Shown: positions 26,568 through 35,718, counted from the first letter of the stretch. The stretch is DNA of 46,926 nt from Caryophanales bacterium (GCA_016288795.1 JAEELI010000004.1:1-46926), one strand, 5' to 3'. Numbers and translations are program-made. Notes: generated from the sequence alone by a model not told the origin.

Positions 26568-28226
26568 TTAAACATATGTCATTATTGTAAATAGAATCAA
26601 TAGTATTGCTAATATTGATAATACAAATATCCATATATATTTAATCCAAGCTTTATAATCTATTTTTAAGTAAGAAAGTCCAATTACTAGAACTAAACTA
26701 GTTGGAGCAATTAATCCTACAAATCCAAATAGAGTTGTAAATATAATATGAATGACTTCAACGTTTGTAGCGTATGTATTCATTAATGAACCTGCTACTG
26801 TATAAGCAGTAAATCCTAAATCAGCATGGAATAAGTTTGAAACAAATGCTGCGAATGATACTAAATAAGGATTAAATGCAGATACTTTTTTGAATAACAT
26901 ATTTGTAATTGTTGGCATAAATGGTGAGAAATAAGCTGCTACTAAAACCATGTAAGCTCCTACAACGTATGCTATAGGTTTTAGCATTCTCTTTATTCCT
27001 ACATAATATGCATCTAATAATTCGTCTAATTTGATTTTGTTTAAAATAGCAATTAATAAGCTAAATACAAACATTAATGTAGCACCATGGAATAAAGTCC
27101 AATTACCAAATGCACCTTTTAATGAATCATTTGCATCAGCTGCTAAAGTTCCAAAAACGGCTTTGAATATTTGGAAATTACCAATTTTAAGGCCCATTAA
27201 CCAATTATGGAATTTATTAAATACTTCTATTCCAAATGTTCCATTCCAACTTACATATCCTAGAACAATAAGAACTACGAATATGCATAATAGAACTACT
27301 GTTGGCCATCTCTTAGCATTTTTATCCACCTTTTCTACTGCAAATGGATCATCTTCTACTTCATTTAATTTTTTATTCTTCAATACTTTTTTAACATGAA
27401 GAACCATAAATAAATTAAATAAAACATAACCAACAACAAATACTATTAAACGATAGATAATTGCTGTTTTAACTGATGTTTCAGTATAATAATTGAACCA
27501 ATATAATGCTTCTCCTCCATATACAGCTCCAAGGCATCCTACTAATATTGAACCAAATGTTACTGCAAAAGCAGTTATCTTATCTAGTTTCATATTCAAT
27601 AGAATTGAAACTAAGAACGGAACAAATATTAAAACAGCTAGTGTTTGTGATAAGAAAGAAGTAATAACCATTAATAATAATGAAATTATTAATGAGAATA
27701 TAATTTCCTTTCCTTCCATAGTTGAAGCAATACTTGTTACAAGTTTTTTGTAACCTTCACTTCTAGCTAATACTGCATAGAATGCTCCTAGAGATAATAA
27801 AAATACTATTTTATCTCCTGCAAAATTGAATGCATAGTATATAAAGTTAGGTAAATCAGTTAAACCTTGTTGATTCATACCATAATTCATATACTCGCCA
27901 GCATTAAAGTATCCATAAGAGAAAATCCAAGTAAATCCAACAGCAACTAAAACTAATAATAATAGCATCTTAGCTAATCTGTGATTTTCAGATTTTGTCA
28001 TTATTAGATAACCAAATAATAATGCTAAATATACAACTACTAACACACTCATTAATTCAAAATGTTTTTTACAAAGAATTGTATAGCAAACTAGTAACGC
28101 AGTTAGAACAACTAATGCAACTAATTTAAGAACTTTTTTCTCTGAAGACTTTTTTATAATTAAGAAGCCTGCTAGTGCTGCCAACAAAACTACAACTACA
28201 AGACAAATAATTTGAATGCTTGTCAT
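26568..28226 (-). CDS. Polytopic membrane protein, ion-transporter/YfcC-DcuC-like
   Basis: 552 residues with about 14 hydrophobic helices. Two similar halves with helix-break motifs (FLSQTLAVLIFVPF and SPFMPTITNML) and a central hydrophilic loop (about 280-308) suggest the ion-transporter superfamily that includes the anaerobic C4-dicarboxylate carriers (DcuC/YfcC). GLIAPTSLVLVIGLSYL near the C-terminus matches the re-entrant region of these carriers. It would move a carboxylate, amino acid or peptide with Na+ or H+. An AGGAGG precedes the ATG. No neighbouring catabolic genes identify the substrate. Confidence 0.65.
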   Translation of the reverse strand: MTSIQIICLVVVVLLAALAGFLIIKKSSEKKVLKLVALVVLTALLVCYTILCKKHFELMSVLVVVYLALLFGYLIMTKSENHRLAKMLLLLVLVAVGFTWIFSYGYFNAGEYMNYGMNQQGLTDLPNFIYYAFNFAGDKIVFLLSLGAFYAVLARSEGYKKLVTSIASTMEGKEIIFSLIISLLLMVITSFLSQTLAVLIFVPFLVSILLNMKLDKITAFAVTFGSILVGCLGAVYGGEALYWFNYYTETSVKTAIIYRLIVFVVGYVLFNLFMVLHVKKVLKNKKLNEVEDDPFAVEKVDKNAKRWPTVVLLCIFVVLIVLGYVSWNGTFGIEVFNKFHNWLMGLKIGNFQIFKAVFGTLAADANDSLKGAFGNWTLFHGATLMFVFSLLIAILNKIKLDELLDAYYVGIKRMLKPIAYVVGAYMVLVAAYFSPFMPTITNMLFKKVSAFNPYLVSFAAFVSNLFHADLGFTAYTVAGSLMNTYATNVEVIHIIFTTLFGFVGLIAPTSLVLVIGLSYLKIDYKAWIKYIWIFVLSILAILLILFTIMTYV

Positions 28227-28268
28227 AACTCTACCTCCTAAAATGATTATAGCACTTGTCCAAGCAAA

Positions 28269-28292
28269 AAAAAAGCCTTTGACAGCTTTTTT
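28269..28292 (-). terminator. Terminator of lysS
   Basis: Minus strand AAAAAAGC (28292-28285) / GCTTTTTT (28276-28269) with an 8-base loop and a long T-run. Confidence 0.75.
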
Positions 28293-28310
28293 ACACTTTT
28301 AATTCTTTAG

Positions 28311-29795
28311 TTAATCCTTAGGTTTCATTGTTGGGAATAAGATTACTTCTCTAATAGAATCGCTCTCAGTAAATAACATACACATTCTATCAATACCATA
28401 ACCAATTCCTCCAGCTGGTGGCATTCCGTATTCTAATGCTTCGATAAAGTCCATATCGATATCATTAGCTTCATCATTACCTAAGTCTCTTTCTTTTAAT
28501 TGAGCTTCAAATCTTTCTAATTGATCATCTGGATCATTTAGTTCAGTATAAGCGTTGGCAAATTCTTTGCCCCCGATAAATAATTCAAAACGATCAACAA
28601 ATCTTCCGTCTTCTGGATTTTTCTTTGTTAATGGAGATATCTCTATTGGATGTCCATATAGGAACGTTGGTTGAATTAATGACTCTTCAACATACTTTTC
28701 AAAGAAAAGATTTACTATATGACCATATGATTTTTGATGTTCTTCTACTACAATATCATGTTCTTTAGCTAATTTTAATGCTTCCTCAGTAGTTTCTATC
28801 TTTTTAAAATCTATTCCTGTAGCATCTTTAATAGCGTCAGTCATGCTAATTCTTTTCCATGGACCTTCTAAATTGATTTCATTTCCACCCCAATTATAAT
28901 TCATTTTCTTAAATACTTCTTTGGCTATGGTTTGAAACATATTTTCAGTTAAATCCATCATTCCTTGTAAATCAGAATATGCCATATAAGCTTCCATTAA
29001 AGTAAACTCCGGATTATGCTTTGGATCCATTCCTTCATTTCTAAAGGTTCTTCCAATTTCATATACTCTTTCCATTCCTCCAACTAATAATCTTTTAAGA
29101 GGTAACTCTAAAGCTATTCTTAAATACATATCCAAGTCTTGAGTATTATGATGAGTAGTAAATGGTCTTGCTGATGCTCCAGTCAATAATGTAGTTAAAA
29201 TTGGTGTTTCTACTTCAGTAAAACCTAGATTATCCATAAATTTTTGAATGCATCTAATAATTTTAGGTCTAGTAAAAGCTTTATTCTTAGCATTCTCATT
29301 CATTATTAAGTCTACATAACGACGACGATATCTTTCTTCAACATCTTGTAGCCCATGGAATTTTTCAGGTAATGGTCTTAATGCTTTAACTAAATGAATA
29401 TACTTAGTTGCGTGAATAGACAAAGCCCCAGTGTTTGTTTTACAAACCCAACCATTTATACCAATAATATCTCCTAAATCACAAGATTTATATAATTCAT
29501 ATTCTTTTTCACCAACATCACTTATACTAATGTATATTTGAATAGTTCCAAATTTATCTTGAATATCCATGAATCCAGCTTTTCCAGAACGACGTTTACT
29601 CATAATACGTCCTGCTACAATAACTTCATTCTTTTCTTCTTCTAATTCTTCTTTAGTTTTGTTTTCAAATAATTCTTTAATTATTTTAGAATTACTGTTA
29701 GTATCAAAGCGAGAGCCAAATGGATCAACACCAATTTTTCTTAAATCTTCAGCTTTTCCTCTTCTTACTAACTCTTGTTCTGAAAAATCCCTCAT
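28311..29795 (-). CDS. lysS: Lysyl-tRNA synthetase, class II
   Basis: 494 residues, typical length. N-terminal OB-fold anticodon-binding domain (about 50-165, VAGRIMSKRRSGKAGFMDIQD) and class II catalytic core: motif 1 near VETPILTTLLTGASARPF, motif 2 FRNEGMDPKHNPEFT, motif 3 GIGYGIDRMCMLF. ATG 29795 follows AGGTG; the GTG three codons upstream is rejected. No T-box or lysine riboswitch is present in the 75-base upstream gap; only a TATAAT next to the terminator of the preceding gene is visible. Confidence 0.98.
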   Translation of the reverse strand: MRDFSEQELVRRGKAEDLRKIGVDPFGSRFDTNSNSKIIKELFENKTKEELEEEKNEVIVAGRIMSKRRSGKAGFMDIQDKFGTIQIYISISDVGEKEYELYKSCDLGDIIGINGWVCKTNTGALSIHATKYIHLVKALRPLPEKFHGLQDVEERYRRRYVDLIMNENAKNKAFTRPKIIRCIQKFMDNLGFTEVETPILTTLLTGASARPFTTHHNTQDLDMYLRIALELPLKRLLVGGMERVYEIGRTFRNEGMDPKHNPEFTLMEAYMAYSDLQGMMDLTENMFQTIAKEVFKKMNYNWGGNEINLEGPWKRISMTDAIKDATGIDFKKIETTEEALKLAKEHDIVVEEHQKSYGHIVNLFFEKYVEESLIQPTFLYGHPIEISPLTKKNPEDGRFVDRFELFIGGKEFANAYTELNDPDDQLERFEAQLKERDLGNDEANDIDMDFIEALEYGMPPAGGIGYGIDRMCMLFTESDSIREVILFPTMKPKD

Positions 29796-29828
29796 AAATA
29801 TCACCTGCTAAAAATTATAACACAAAAA

Positions 29829-29855
29829 AGCAGTCTTTCATAGAGAAAGACTGCT
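29829..29855 (-). terminator. Terminator of the CPKTG surface-protein gene
   Basis: Perfect 11-bp stem AGCAGTCTTTC / GAAAGACTGCT with a 5-base loop, followed on the minus strand by TTTTTTG. Confidence 0.93.
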
Positions 29856-29870
29856 AATTATCGTTTTAAA

Positions 29871-30476
29871 CTAAATCTTATACATTTTTGTTTTATTCTT
29901 TGTTGCAACGTAAGCACCACCAGCAAGTAATGCAATTGTTCCAATTGCTACAAATGGTAGTGAAACACCAGTTTTTGGACATTCATTATTATATTCTTCT
30001 TCAGTTACTGCTTCTCCATTAATAAAGTATCCATCTTTATTATAAACACATTTACCAGTTGGAGTTTTTTCTTCATTTTTAGGTGTATCTGGAGTTACTG
30101 ATTCTGTTTTACCATCTAAATCAATTAAAACTCTACAATCGGTTTCACCAGATGGTTTGTAAGAAAATTTGAATAAATCAACTTCTCCTGTATCAGTTCC
30201 AGTTATTGTAAATGTATATGTGCTACCACTTTTAGTAACTGATGAAACTATCCAGCTACCAGTTGAAACTATAGAAGTTTCATCGATAGTAGCGCCACCT
30301 TCTTCAGTTAATGAAACAATAATACTTGTGCTATCAGTAACTGCACCAATACTACATGTCTTTGAACCATCACTGCCAGTAGTACAACTATTAAACATTT
30401 CTTCCACTTCAGCATGAACACCTAATGGAATAATTAATAATAATGCCAATAAAATCAAACCATAAAACTTTTTCAT
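29871..30476 (-). CDS. Secreted protein with CPKTG sorting signal
   Basis: 201 residues. Signal peptide (1-22, ending GVHA) and a beta-rich extracellular region with Cys at 31, 41 and 114. The C-terminal cell-wall sorting signal has the motif CPKTG (166-170), a hydrophobic span (171-191) and the basic tail KNKTKMYK. This is an LPXTG variant with Cys in the first position. The divergent sortase gene at 30602 is the obvious candidate enzyme. The short segment CVYNKDGYFINGEAVTEEEY just before the signal repeats a 'KDGYFxNG' pattern seen in other surface proteins. The ligand or function is unknown. Confidence 0.8.
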   Translation of the reverse strand: MKKFYGLILLALLLIIPLGVHAEVEEMFNSCTTGSDGSKTCSIGAVTDSTSIIVSLTEEGGATIDETSIVSTGSWIVSSVTKSGSTYTFTITGTDTGEVDLFKFSYKPSGETDCRVLIDLDGKTESVTPDTPKNEEKTPTGKCVYNKDGYFINGEAVTEEEYNNECPKTGVSLPFVAIGTIALLAGGAYVATKNKTKMYKI

Positions 30477-30601
30477 TTTCTTCTCTCCTACTCTTATTAT
30501 GTCTTAATTATATCATAAAAATACAAAATTCAACATTTATTTGATTTTTTTTTGTTATTTTATGTCAAATTGTGTTATTATATATAATAAGGAGACTAGA
30601 T

Positions 30602-32239
30602 ATGAAGAAGATTCTTTTACAATTTAAAGATGACAAATTATTCTTTTCTATCAAAAAAAGACTTAACACAGAACAGAAAAGTCTAATTAATACTAATGTC
30701 ATTAGTCAAAACGAACTAGTCTTTAGTGACGAATACATGGTTCAAAACTCTAAGATTGTTCACAACTTTATTAAAGAACTTATTAATGATATGTCAATTA
30801 ATACTGTAGTGATTAAAGAATCAGAAATTGCTACTCTAGTTCTAAAACTAATTAATAACATAAGTAAAATTAAAAATTTATATCTACTTGAGGAATCAAT
30901 ACTAACATATCATATATGTTCAGCCATAATAAAATGTTCATCAATTAAATATGTTTCTTTATATAATATACCAACCTATTTATTAGAAATGCTGGATAAA
31001 GAAGATATTATTGTTGATTCTCGTAACGAAATGTTATTTTTAAGTCCATTTATGAAAGATAATAACCTCGATAAATTTTCGACTTTATATTATAAGACAT
31101 CAATATACTTAAATTTACCACTTTCTAAAGAAGATGAAGATGATTTTATATCATTTATAAATATAAACAAGTATTTAAGAACTATATATTTAAATAAAGT
31201 TCAGAAAAGCGATATAGAATATTTATTAGAAATCCTCTATAAGAAGAAATTAAAAAACATAAAAATATATATTGAACAAGATTTGAATAATATAGAAACA
31301 ATAGAATATCTAAAGAAAATTAATAAACATAATAGTAAAGTTAATGGTATTCAATTTAAAATAGATTATTCTAAAAAATATTTGCAAGATAACTTAATGA
31401 ATCAAATTCACTTAAATACAATAAAAATGTGTATAATCGTTTCTTTAATGATAGTTGGTTCAGTAATATTCTATGTATTTATATCTAATTACACTTCGAT
31501 GCAGAAAGTTGAAGATATTAAAAAAGATATTAATGAAACCATTGCTGAATATAAAGAAGAATTAAAACAAGAAGAAAAAAATGTAATTGAACAAACCGAT
31601 GAAACAGATGAACCAACAGATATTATTAATCAAGAAGAAACACCTGTAGAACCACAAAATAAGCCACCGGTTATGACAAATGATGATGTAGCGGGACTTC
31701 TATCAATAAATGAGGATACAGTTGGTTGGTTAAAAGTAAATAATACTAATGTTGATTATCCTGTTGTTCAAGCAAGTGATAATGAGTTCTATTTAAAAAG
31801 AAACTTTAAAAAGAATAATGACAATAGTGGTTGGATATTTATGGATTATCGTGCTGACGCAGTTAATTTAAGTCAAAACACTATTATATTTGGCCATAAT
31901 ATGTATTATAGTGGAGTTATGTTTGGAACTTTATATAAAGTTAAACAAGCTAATTGGTATAGGGATCCTGAGAATCAAATTATAGAATTTGATTCACTAT
32001 ACGAGAAAATGAAATGGAAAATATTTTCCATTTATACTCTACCTAATACTAATGATTATTTGATATCAGATTTCAGTTCTGACGATAAATATCAAGAGTT
32101 CTTAAATCTAATAACAGGAAGAAGTATTTATACATTTAATACTCCTGTATCAGTTCAAGACAAAATACTTACACTTTCAACTTGTTCAAACAATGGCAAA
32201 AATAGACTTGTAATTCATGCAGTCTTACTAGAAAACTAA
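30602..32239 (+). CDS. Class B-type sortase with large cytoplasmic N-terminal domain
   Basis: 545 residues. The catalytic domain (about 370-545) has the class B layout: VGWLKVNNTNVDYPVVQ, FGHN with His432, TLSTC with Cys528, and Arg535. It is preceded by a membrane helix (about 274-294) and an extracytoplasmic acidic coiled linker (298-355). The first 273 residues are cytoplasmic and of unknown fold, with repeated Ile/Leu strands (IKNLYLL, IKYVSLY, LRTIYLN, LKNIKIY) that could be leucine-rich-repeat-like. Normal sortases have only a few cytoplasmic residues. ATG 30602 follows AAGGAG; the upstream in-frame ATG has none. It is divergent from the CPKTG substrate gene and next to TasA-like genes. 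Confidence 0.85.
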   Translation: MKKILLQFKDDKLFFSIKKRLNTEQKSLINTNVISQNELVFSDEYMVQNSKIVHNFIKELINDMSINTVVIKESEIATLVLKLINNISKIKNLYLLEESILTYHICSAIIKCSSIKYVSLYNIPTYLLEMLDKEDIIVDSRNEMLFLSPFMKDNNLDKFSTLYYKTSIYLNLPLSKEDEDDFISFININKYLRTIYLNKVQKSDIEYLLEILYKKKLKNIKIYIEQDLNNIETIEYLKKINKHNSKVNGIQFKIDYSKKYLQDNLMNQIHLNTIKMCIIVSLMIVGSVIFYVFISNYTSMQKVEDIKKDINETIAEYKEELKQEEKNVIEQTDETDEPTDIINQEETPVEPQNKPPVMTNDDVAGLLSINEDTVGWLKVNNTNVDYPVVQASDNEFYLKRNFKKNNDNSGWIFMDYRADAVNLSQNTIIFGHNMYYSGVMFGTLYKVKQANWYRDPENQIIEFDSLYEKMKWKIFSIYTLPNTNDYLISDFSSDDKYQEFLNLITGRSIYTFNTPVSVQDKILTLSTCSNNGKNRLVIHAVLLEN

Positions 32240-32258
32240 TCAATGATTAGTTTTTTTA
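32232..32258 (+). terminator. Terminator of the sortase gene
   Basis: AAAACTAATC / GATTAGTTTT (10 bp), AAT loop, then T7. The stop codon lies in the stem. Confidence 0.85.
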
Positions 32259-32270
32259 TTGCAATAAAAA

Positions 32271-32291
32271 AAGCTATTATTATAATAGCTT
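32271..32291 (-). terminator. Terminator of the three-gene TasA-like operon
   Basis: Minus strand AAGCTATTA / TAATAGCTT (9 bp), TAA loop, then a T-run. Confidence 0.88.
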
Positions 32292-32302
32292 AATTATTCA
32301 TA

Positions 32303-32950
32303 TTATGATGTTGCTGTACAACTGAATGTTGTTGCAGTAAATGTTAATATAATATCTGTGTTCTTTAATGCGTCTTGAGCTAAATTATATTTATTAACAA
32401 ATTTCAATTGAGCAGTTAATGTTTTTGCTTGAGCAGATGTTAAGTTTGTAATTGTTCCAGAAACAGTTGCTGGGAATAAACTACCTGAATTAAAATCAAA
32501 TGTTTGAGCAGAACCTCCAAATGGTGTTACAGTCAATACTATTTGACCTGTTGATTTTCCAGTCATTCCTTGGAAGGCTGTATACATACTTGTTCCAGTA
32601 GATGATGCCGCAATATTAAATGAATAGCTACAACTAAATGTTCCTGCTCCTGTAACTGTTGCTGTTGCCATAACTGGTGATGTTGCTGTAGTAGTAGTTC
32701 CTGAGGCACTAGCATAGTATGTTAAATCGGATTCTCCTTTCATCATTTGCTCTGCTGTTAAATTCATTGTCAAAGCTGCTCCACTTGTCAATGTAACTGA
32801 TCCTACATCTGGTGTAGTCGCAGTAATTGTTTTTGTACCAAAACTATTTGTAGTGCTAACACTAAAATATGCATATGCTGCTCCAATTACTAGAACAACC
32901 AATGTAGCTACTGCCACTATCATTGAAATTAGTATTTTCTTGTCTTTCAT
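32303..32950 (-). CDS. TasA/camelysin-like protein, short form
   Basis: 215 residues. SipW-type signal peptide with core VATLVVLVIGAAYAYFS, followed by the family body: FGTKTITATTPDVGSVTLTS, LTMNLTAEQMMKG, GMTGKSTGQIVLTV and LKNTDIILTFTAT. It ends right after the body with a single Cys pair region (SCSYS and SCTATS), so the C-terminal Cys module is absent. It is the third gene of a tandem operon, 24 bases after its closest relative, with a GAAGGAG site. It is presumed a fibre subunit. Confidence 0.82.
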   Translation of the reverse strand: MKDKKILISMIVAVATLVVLVIGAAYAYFSVSTTNSFGTKTITATTPDVGSVTLTSGAALTMNLTAEQMMKGESDLTYYASASGTTTTATSPVMATATVTGAGTFSCSYSFNIAASSTGTSMYTAFQGMTGKSTGQIVLTVTPFGGSAQTFDFNSGSLFPATVSGTITNLTSAQAKTLTAQLKFVNKYNLAQDALKNTDIILTFTATTFSCTATS

Positions 32951-32974
32951 TCTCTTCTCCTTCTTTCTATTTTA

Positions 32975-33619
32975 TTATACAGCAGTACAGCTGAACGCTG
33001 TTGCTGTGAATGTAAATGTTATATCTTTACCTGCCAAAGCATCTTGAACTACAGTATTTTTATTTACAAATTTAAATTGCGCCGTTACTTGTCTAGAAGA
33101 TGCTGCTGTTGAACTTGTAATACCATTTAGGTTACCACTAACTTCAGCATATTGATTATTTGAAAAGTTTTTACTATAGAAATCAAATGCTGTTCCTCCT
33201 ATAGTTAGAACTATTTGACCAGTTGATTTTCCACTCATACCATTAAATGCTGAATATAAACTATTTGTAGATGAAGCAGTAGCTCTAATTGTATAAGAAC
33301 AGTTAAATGTTCCTGATCCTGTAACTGTTGCTGTTGCTATTGCTGGACTGGTTGCAGTTGTTGATTTTCCAGAAGCTGTTGCATAATATGTAACATCACT
33401 TCCCTTTTTCATCATGTCAGCCGCAGTTAAATCCATCGTTAGTGAAGAACCACTTGATAATGCTACTGAACCAACTGTTGGAGTTGTAGCAGTTATTGTT
33501 TTTGTTCCAAAACTATTTGTTGATGTAACACTAAAGTATGCGTATGTAGCTCCAACTACTAATGTAATCATTGCTACAATACCAATCGCCAACGATAATA
33601 TAACTTTCTTGTCTTTCAT
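32975..33619 (-). CDS. TasA/camelysin-like protein, short form
   Basis: 214 residues, very similar to its downstream neighbour (MKDKK start, YAYFSVTSTNSFGTKTITAT, GMSGKSTGQIVLTIG, GKDITFTFTATAFSC). SipW-type signal peptide, no Cys module and no sorting signal. AGGAGGTAAA precedes the ATG. Tandem duplication is the likely origin of the pair; sequence divergence suggests different subunits rather than dosage. Confidence 0.82.
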   Translation of the reverse strand: MKDKKVILSLAIGIVAMITLVVGATYAYFSVTSTNSFGTKTITATTPTVGSVALSSGSSLTMDLTAADMMKKGSDVTYYATASGKSTTATSPAIATATVTGSGTFNCSYTIRATASSTNSLYSAFNGMSGKSTGQIVLTIGGTAFDFYSKNFSNNQYAEVSGNLNGITSSTAASSRQVTAQFKFVNKNTVVQDALAGKDITFTFTATAFSCTAV

Positions 33620-33636
33620 TTTACCTCCTAAATTAT

Positions 33637-34428
33637 TTATCCTACTACATTACAACTAAATGCAGTTGCTGTAAATGTGAATCTAATGTCTGAACCAGAT
33701 AAATTCGATTGATCTATTGTATTACTATTTAATATTTTAAATTGAGCGGTTAATTCTTTTGTTGAAGCTGATGATGAACTAGATATACCTGTAAAACTTC
33801 CTGTATGAGTCCATGCTGTAGAAAAATCATGAGTTGCAAAATCATATACAGTAGAACCAACTGTTAAAACAACTTGACCTGTTGTTTGATTCGCAGCTGG
33901 AGTAATTGCTTTAAATTTAGAATACATACTAGAAGTAGTATAAGTTGGGGTAATTAACAATGTGTATTCACAATTGAATACACCGACACCCTCTACTACC
34001 GCAGTGGCAATTACTGGGCTTGTTGCAGTTGTCGTTTTTCCAGATGCTGTTGCATAATAACCAACATCATTACCCTTTTTCATCATATCTTCAGCAGTAA
34101 GTGCCATTGTTAATGAACTACCACTGGATAAAGATACTGTTCCAACTTCTCCGGCTGTTGCTGAAATAGTCGTTGTTTCATAATGGTTTTCTGCTTGAAC
34201 TGTAAAATACGCATAAGTCGCTCCAACAGTCAATATGATTAAAGTTGCTATAGCAATTATTGCTGGAATTAGTATTCCCGCTGTTGTCAATTTCTTTGCT
34301 TCAACTTTTTTTTCACTTGGCTTTGCTTGAACCTTTTTTGGGGTTGCTTTTGAAGCTGCTTTAGTTGTAGACTTAGCTTTTGCTTTAGTTTTCTCAACTT
34401 TTTCTTTACTAGCTTTTTGCATTGCCAT
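33637..34428 (-). CDS. TasA/camelysin-like protein with Lys/Ala-rich cytoplasmic extension
   Basis: 263 residues, first gene of the operon. The family body (residues about 78-263) and signal helix (about 50-70, TLIILTVGATYAYFTV) match the other members. A 47-residue N-terminal extension rich in Lys, Ala, Thr and Pro (TKAKAKSTTKAASKATPKK) precedes the signal helix. Such a histone H1-like tail would remain in the cytoplasm until signal cleavage. ATG 34428 follows AGGAGA. The extension could delay processing or bind nucleic acid or the ribosome; these are guesses. Confidence 0.8.
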   Translation of the reverse strand: MAMQKASKEKVEKTKAKAKSTTKAASKATPKKVQAKPSEKKVEAKKLTTAGILIPAIIAIATLIILTVGATYAYFTVQAENHYETTTISATAGEVGTVSLSSGSSLTMALTAEDMMKKGNDVGYYATASGKTTTATSPVIATAVVEGVGVFNCEYTLLITPTYTTSSMYSKFKAITPAANQTTGQVVLTVGSTVYDFATHDFSTAWTHTGSFTGISSSSSASTKELTAQFKILNSNTIDQSNLSGSDIRFTFTATAFSCNVVG

Positions 34429-34465
34429 AATCTTTCTCCTATCTTTATGCTTTAATTTTAATATT

Positions 34466-34514
34466 ATTATACTAATAATGCAATGATTATTTACACTTTT
34501 TACACCTATTTACA
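34466..34514 (-). promoter_or_regulatory. TasA-like operon promoter with three TGTAAA direct repeats
   Basis: Minus strand TATAAT at 34471-34466. No consensus -35 is present. Instead TGTAAA occurs at 34514-34509, 34504-34499 and 34495-34490, with 9- and 10-base periods, the last overlapping the -35 position. The phasing of about one helix turn suggests an activator-bound operator. Confidence 0.45.
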
Positions 34515-34530
34515 ATCTGTTTGCAGTTTT

Positions 34531-35652
34531 TTAATTCTTTAATTTATTATAAACAATATTAAACTTTTCTAAAAATTCATTTAATTCATCTTTGGTTGTT
34601 AAAGATGAAAGACTAATTCTAATACTTGATCTAGCTAGTTCTTTATCGTTTGTTAATGCATATACACTTTCACTTATACTTTCTTCATCAGAACACGCTG
34701 ATTTTGTTGAAACATATATTTCATAATTGGATAAAGCTCGCATAAATGTTTCCGATTTCACTCCTTTTATACTTATATTTAAGATATGAGGAATTGCATC
34801 TTCAGGAGAATTAATATATACGTCTTTATATTCTTTTAAATGATTCTTTAGATATTTATTTAAATCTTTTATATATATATATTTATCGTCTAAGTCCGAA
34901 GTGGCAATTCTTAATGCTTTTGCTAATGACGCTACTAAGGGATGAAAAGGCGTTCCTGAACGATATATAGTTGTTGATTTGCCACCATGGATTAATGGTT
35001 CTAATAATACTTTGTTTTTCTTTATTAGGGCTCCTACTCCTTTTATTCCATATATTTTATGAGCTGAAAATGATGCTAAATCAATATTATCTAAATTAAC
35101 GTGAATTTTACCTACAGCTTGAGTAATATCTACATGATAAATACACTTAGGATATTCTTTTAAAAGGACTCCAATTTCATCAATTGGCTCAACTATTCCC
35201 AACTCACTATTAACAGCATTTATAGATACCAAAATGGTATCATCTCTAATTAGTTCTTTTAAATTATTTAAATCAATTTTCCCAGAACTATCATGTTTAA
35301 CATAACTAATTTCATAACCTATACTTCGTAAATACTCTAATGGTCCATAGACTGAAGAATGTTCAAAGCTAGAAGTTATTATATGTTTCCCTCTACTAGC
35401 ATATTTTAAAGCTACTCCCTTTATTGCTAAATTATTTGCTTCACTTGAACCACTTGTCCATATAATTTCACTATCTTTAATATCTAATAATCTTTTAACT
35501 TGCTCAGCCGATTCATCAATTAATTCTTGGCATTTTATTCCTAAACCATGCGATGAATTGGCATTGCCAATAAACTCTTTAGATATTGTATTAAAACTAT
35601 TTAAAACATCTTCATTAACTGGTGTCGTAGCACTATAATCTAAATAAACCAT
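34531..35652 (-). CDS. Cysteine desulfurase (NifS/IscS family)
   Basis: 373 residues. PLP enzyme with the family motifs: YLDYSATTPV, SGSSEANNLAIKG, FEHSSVYGPLEYL, HVDITQAVGKI, the Schiff-base Lys199 in SAHKIYG, and catalytic Cys320 in STKSACSDEES. It frees sulfur from cysteine for Fe-S clusters or tRNA thiolation. The long loop around the Cys resembles NifS/IscS group I rather than SufS. No thiI, iscU or mnmA gene is adjacent, so the acceptor is unclear. The start has AGGGTG. Confidence 0.93.
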   Translation of the reverse strand: MVYLDYSATTPVNEDVLNSFNTISKEFIGNANSSHGLGIKCQELIDESAEQVKRLLDIKDSEIIWTSGSSEANNLAIKGVALKYASRGKHIITSSFEHSSVYGPLEYLRSIGYEISYVKHDSSGKIDLNNLKELIRDDTILVSINAVNSELGIVEPIDEIGVLLKEYPKCIYHVDITQAVGKIHVNLDNIDLASFSAHKIYGIKGVGALIKKNKVLLEPLIHGGKSTTIYRSGTPFHPLVASLAKALRIATSDLDDKYIYIKDLNKYLKNHLKEYKDVYINSPEDAIPHILNISIKGVKSETFMRALSNYEIYVSTKSACSDEESISESVYALTNDKELARSSIRISLSSLTTKDELNEFLEKFNIVYNKLKN

Positions 35653-35683
35653 AAGATCACCCTAAAAAAATTATATCAAAAAA

Positions 35684-35710
35684 AAGTAGATATTCAAACG
35701 ATATCTACTT
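35684..35710 (-). terminator. Terminator of the Pro-rich membrane protein gene
   Basis: Stem AAGTAGATAT / ATATCTACTT (10 bp), 7-base loop, followed on the minus strand by T8. Confidence 0.92.
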
Positions 35711-35718
35711 AATTAATA

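Noticed and set aside
29796-29828. T-box or lysine riboswitch ahead of lysS
   Set aside because: The gap is too short and contains no such structure.
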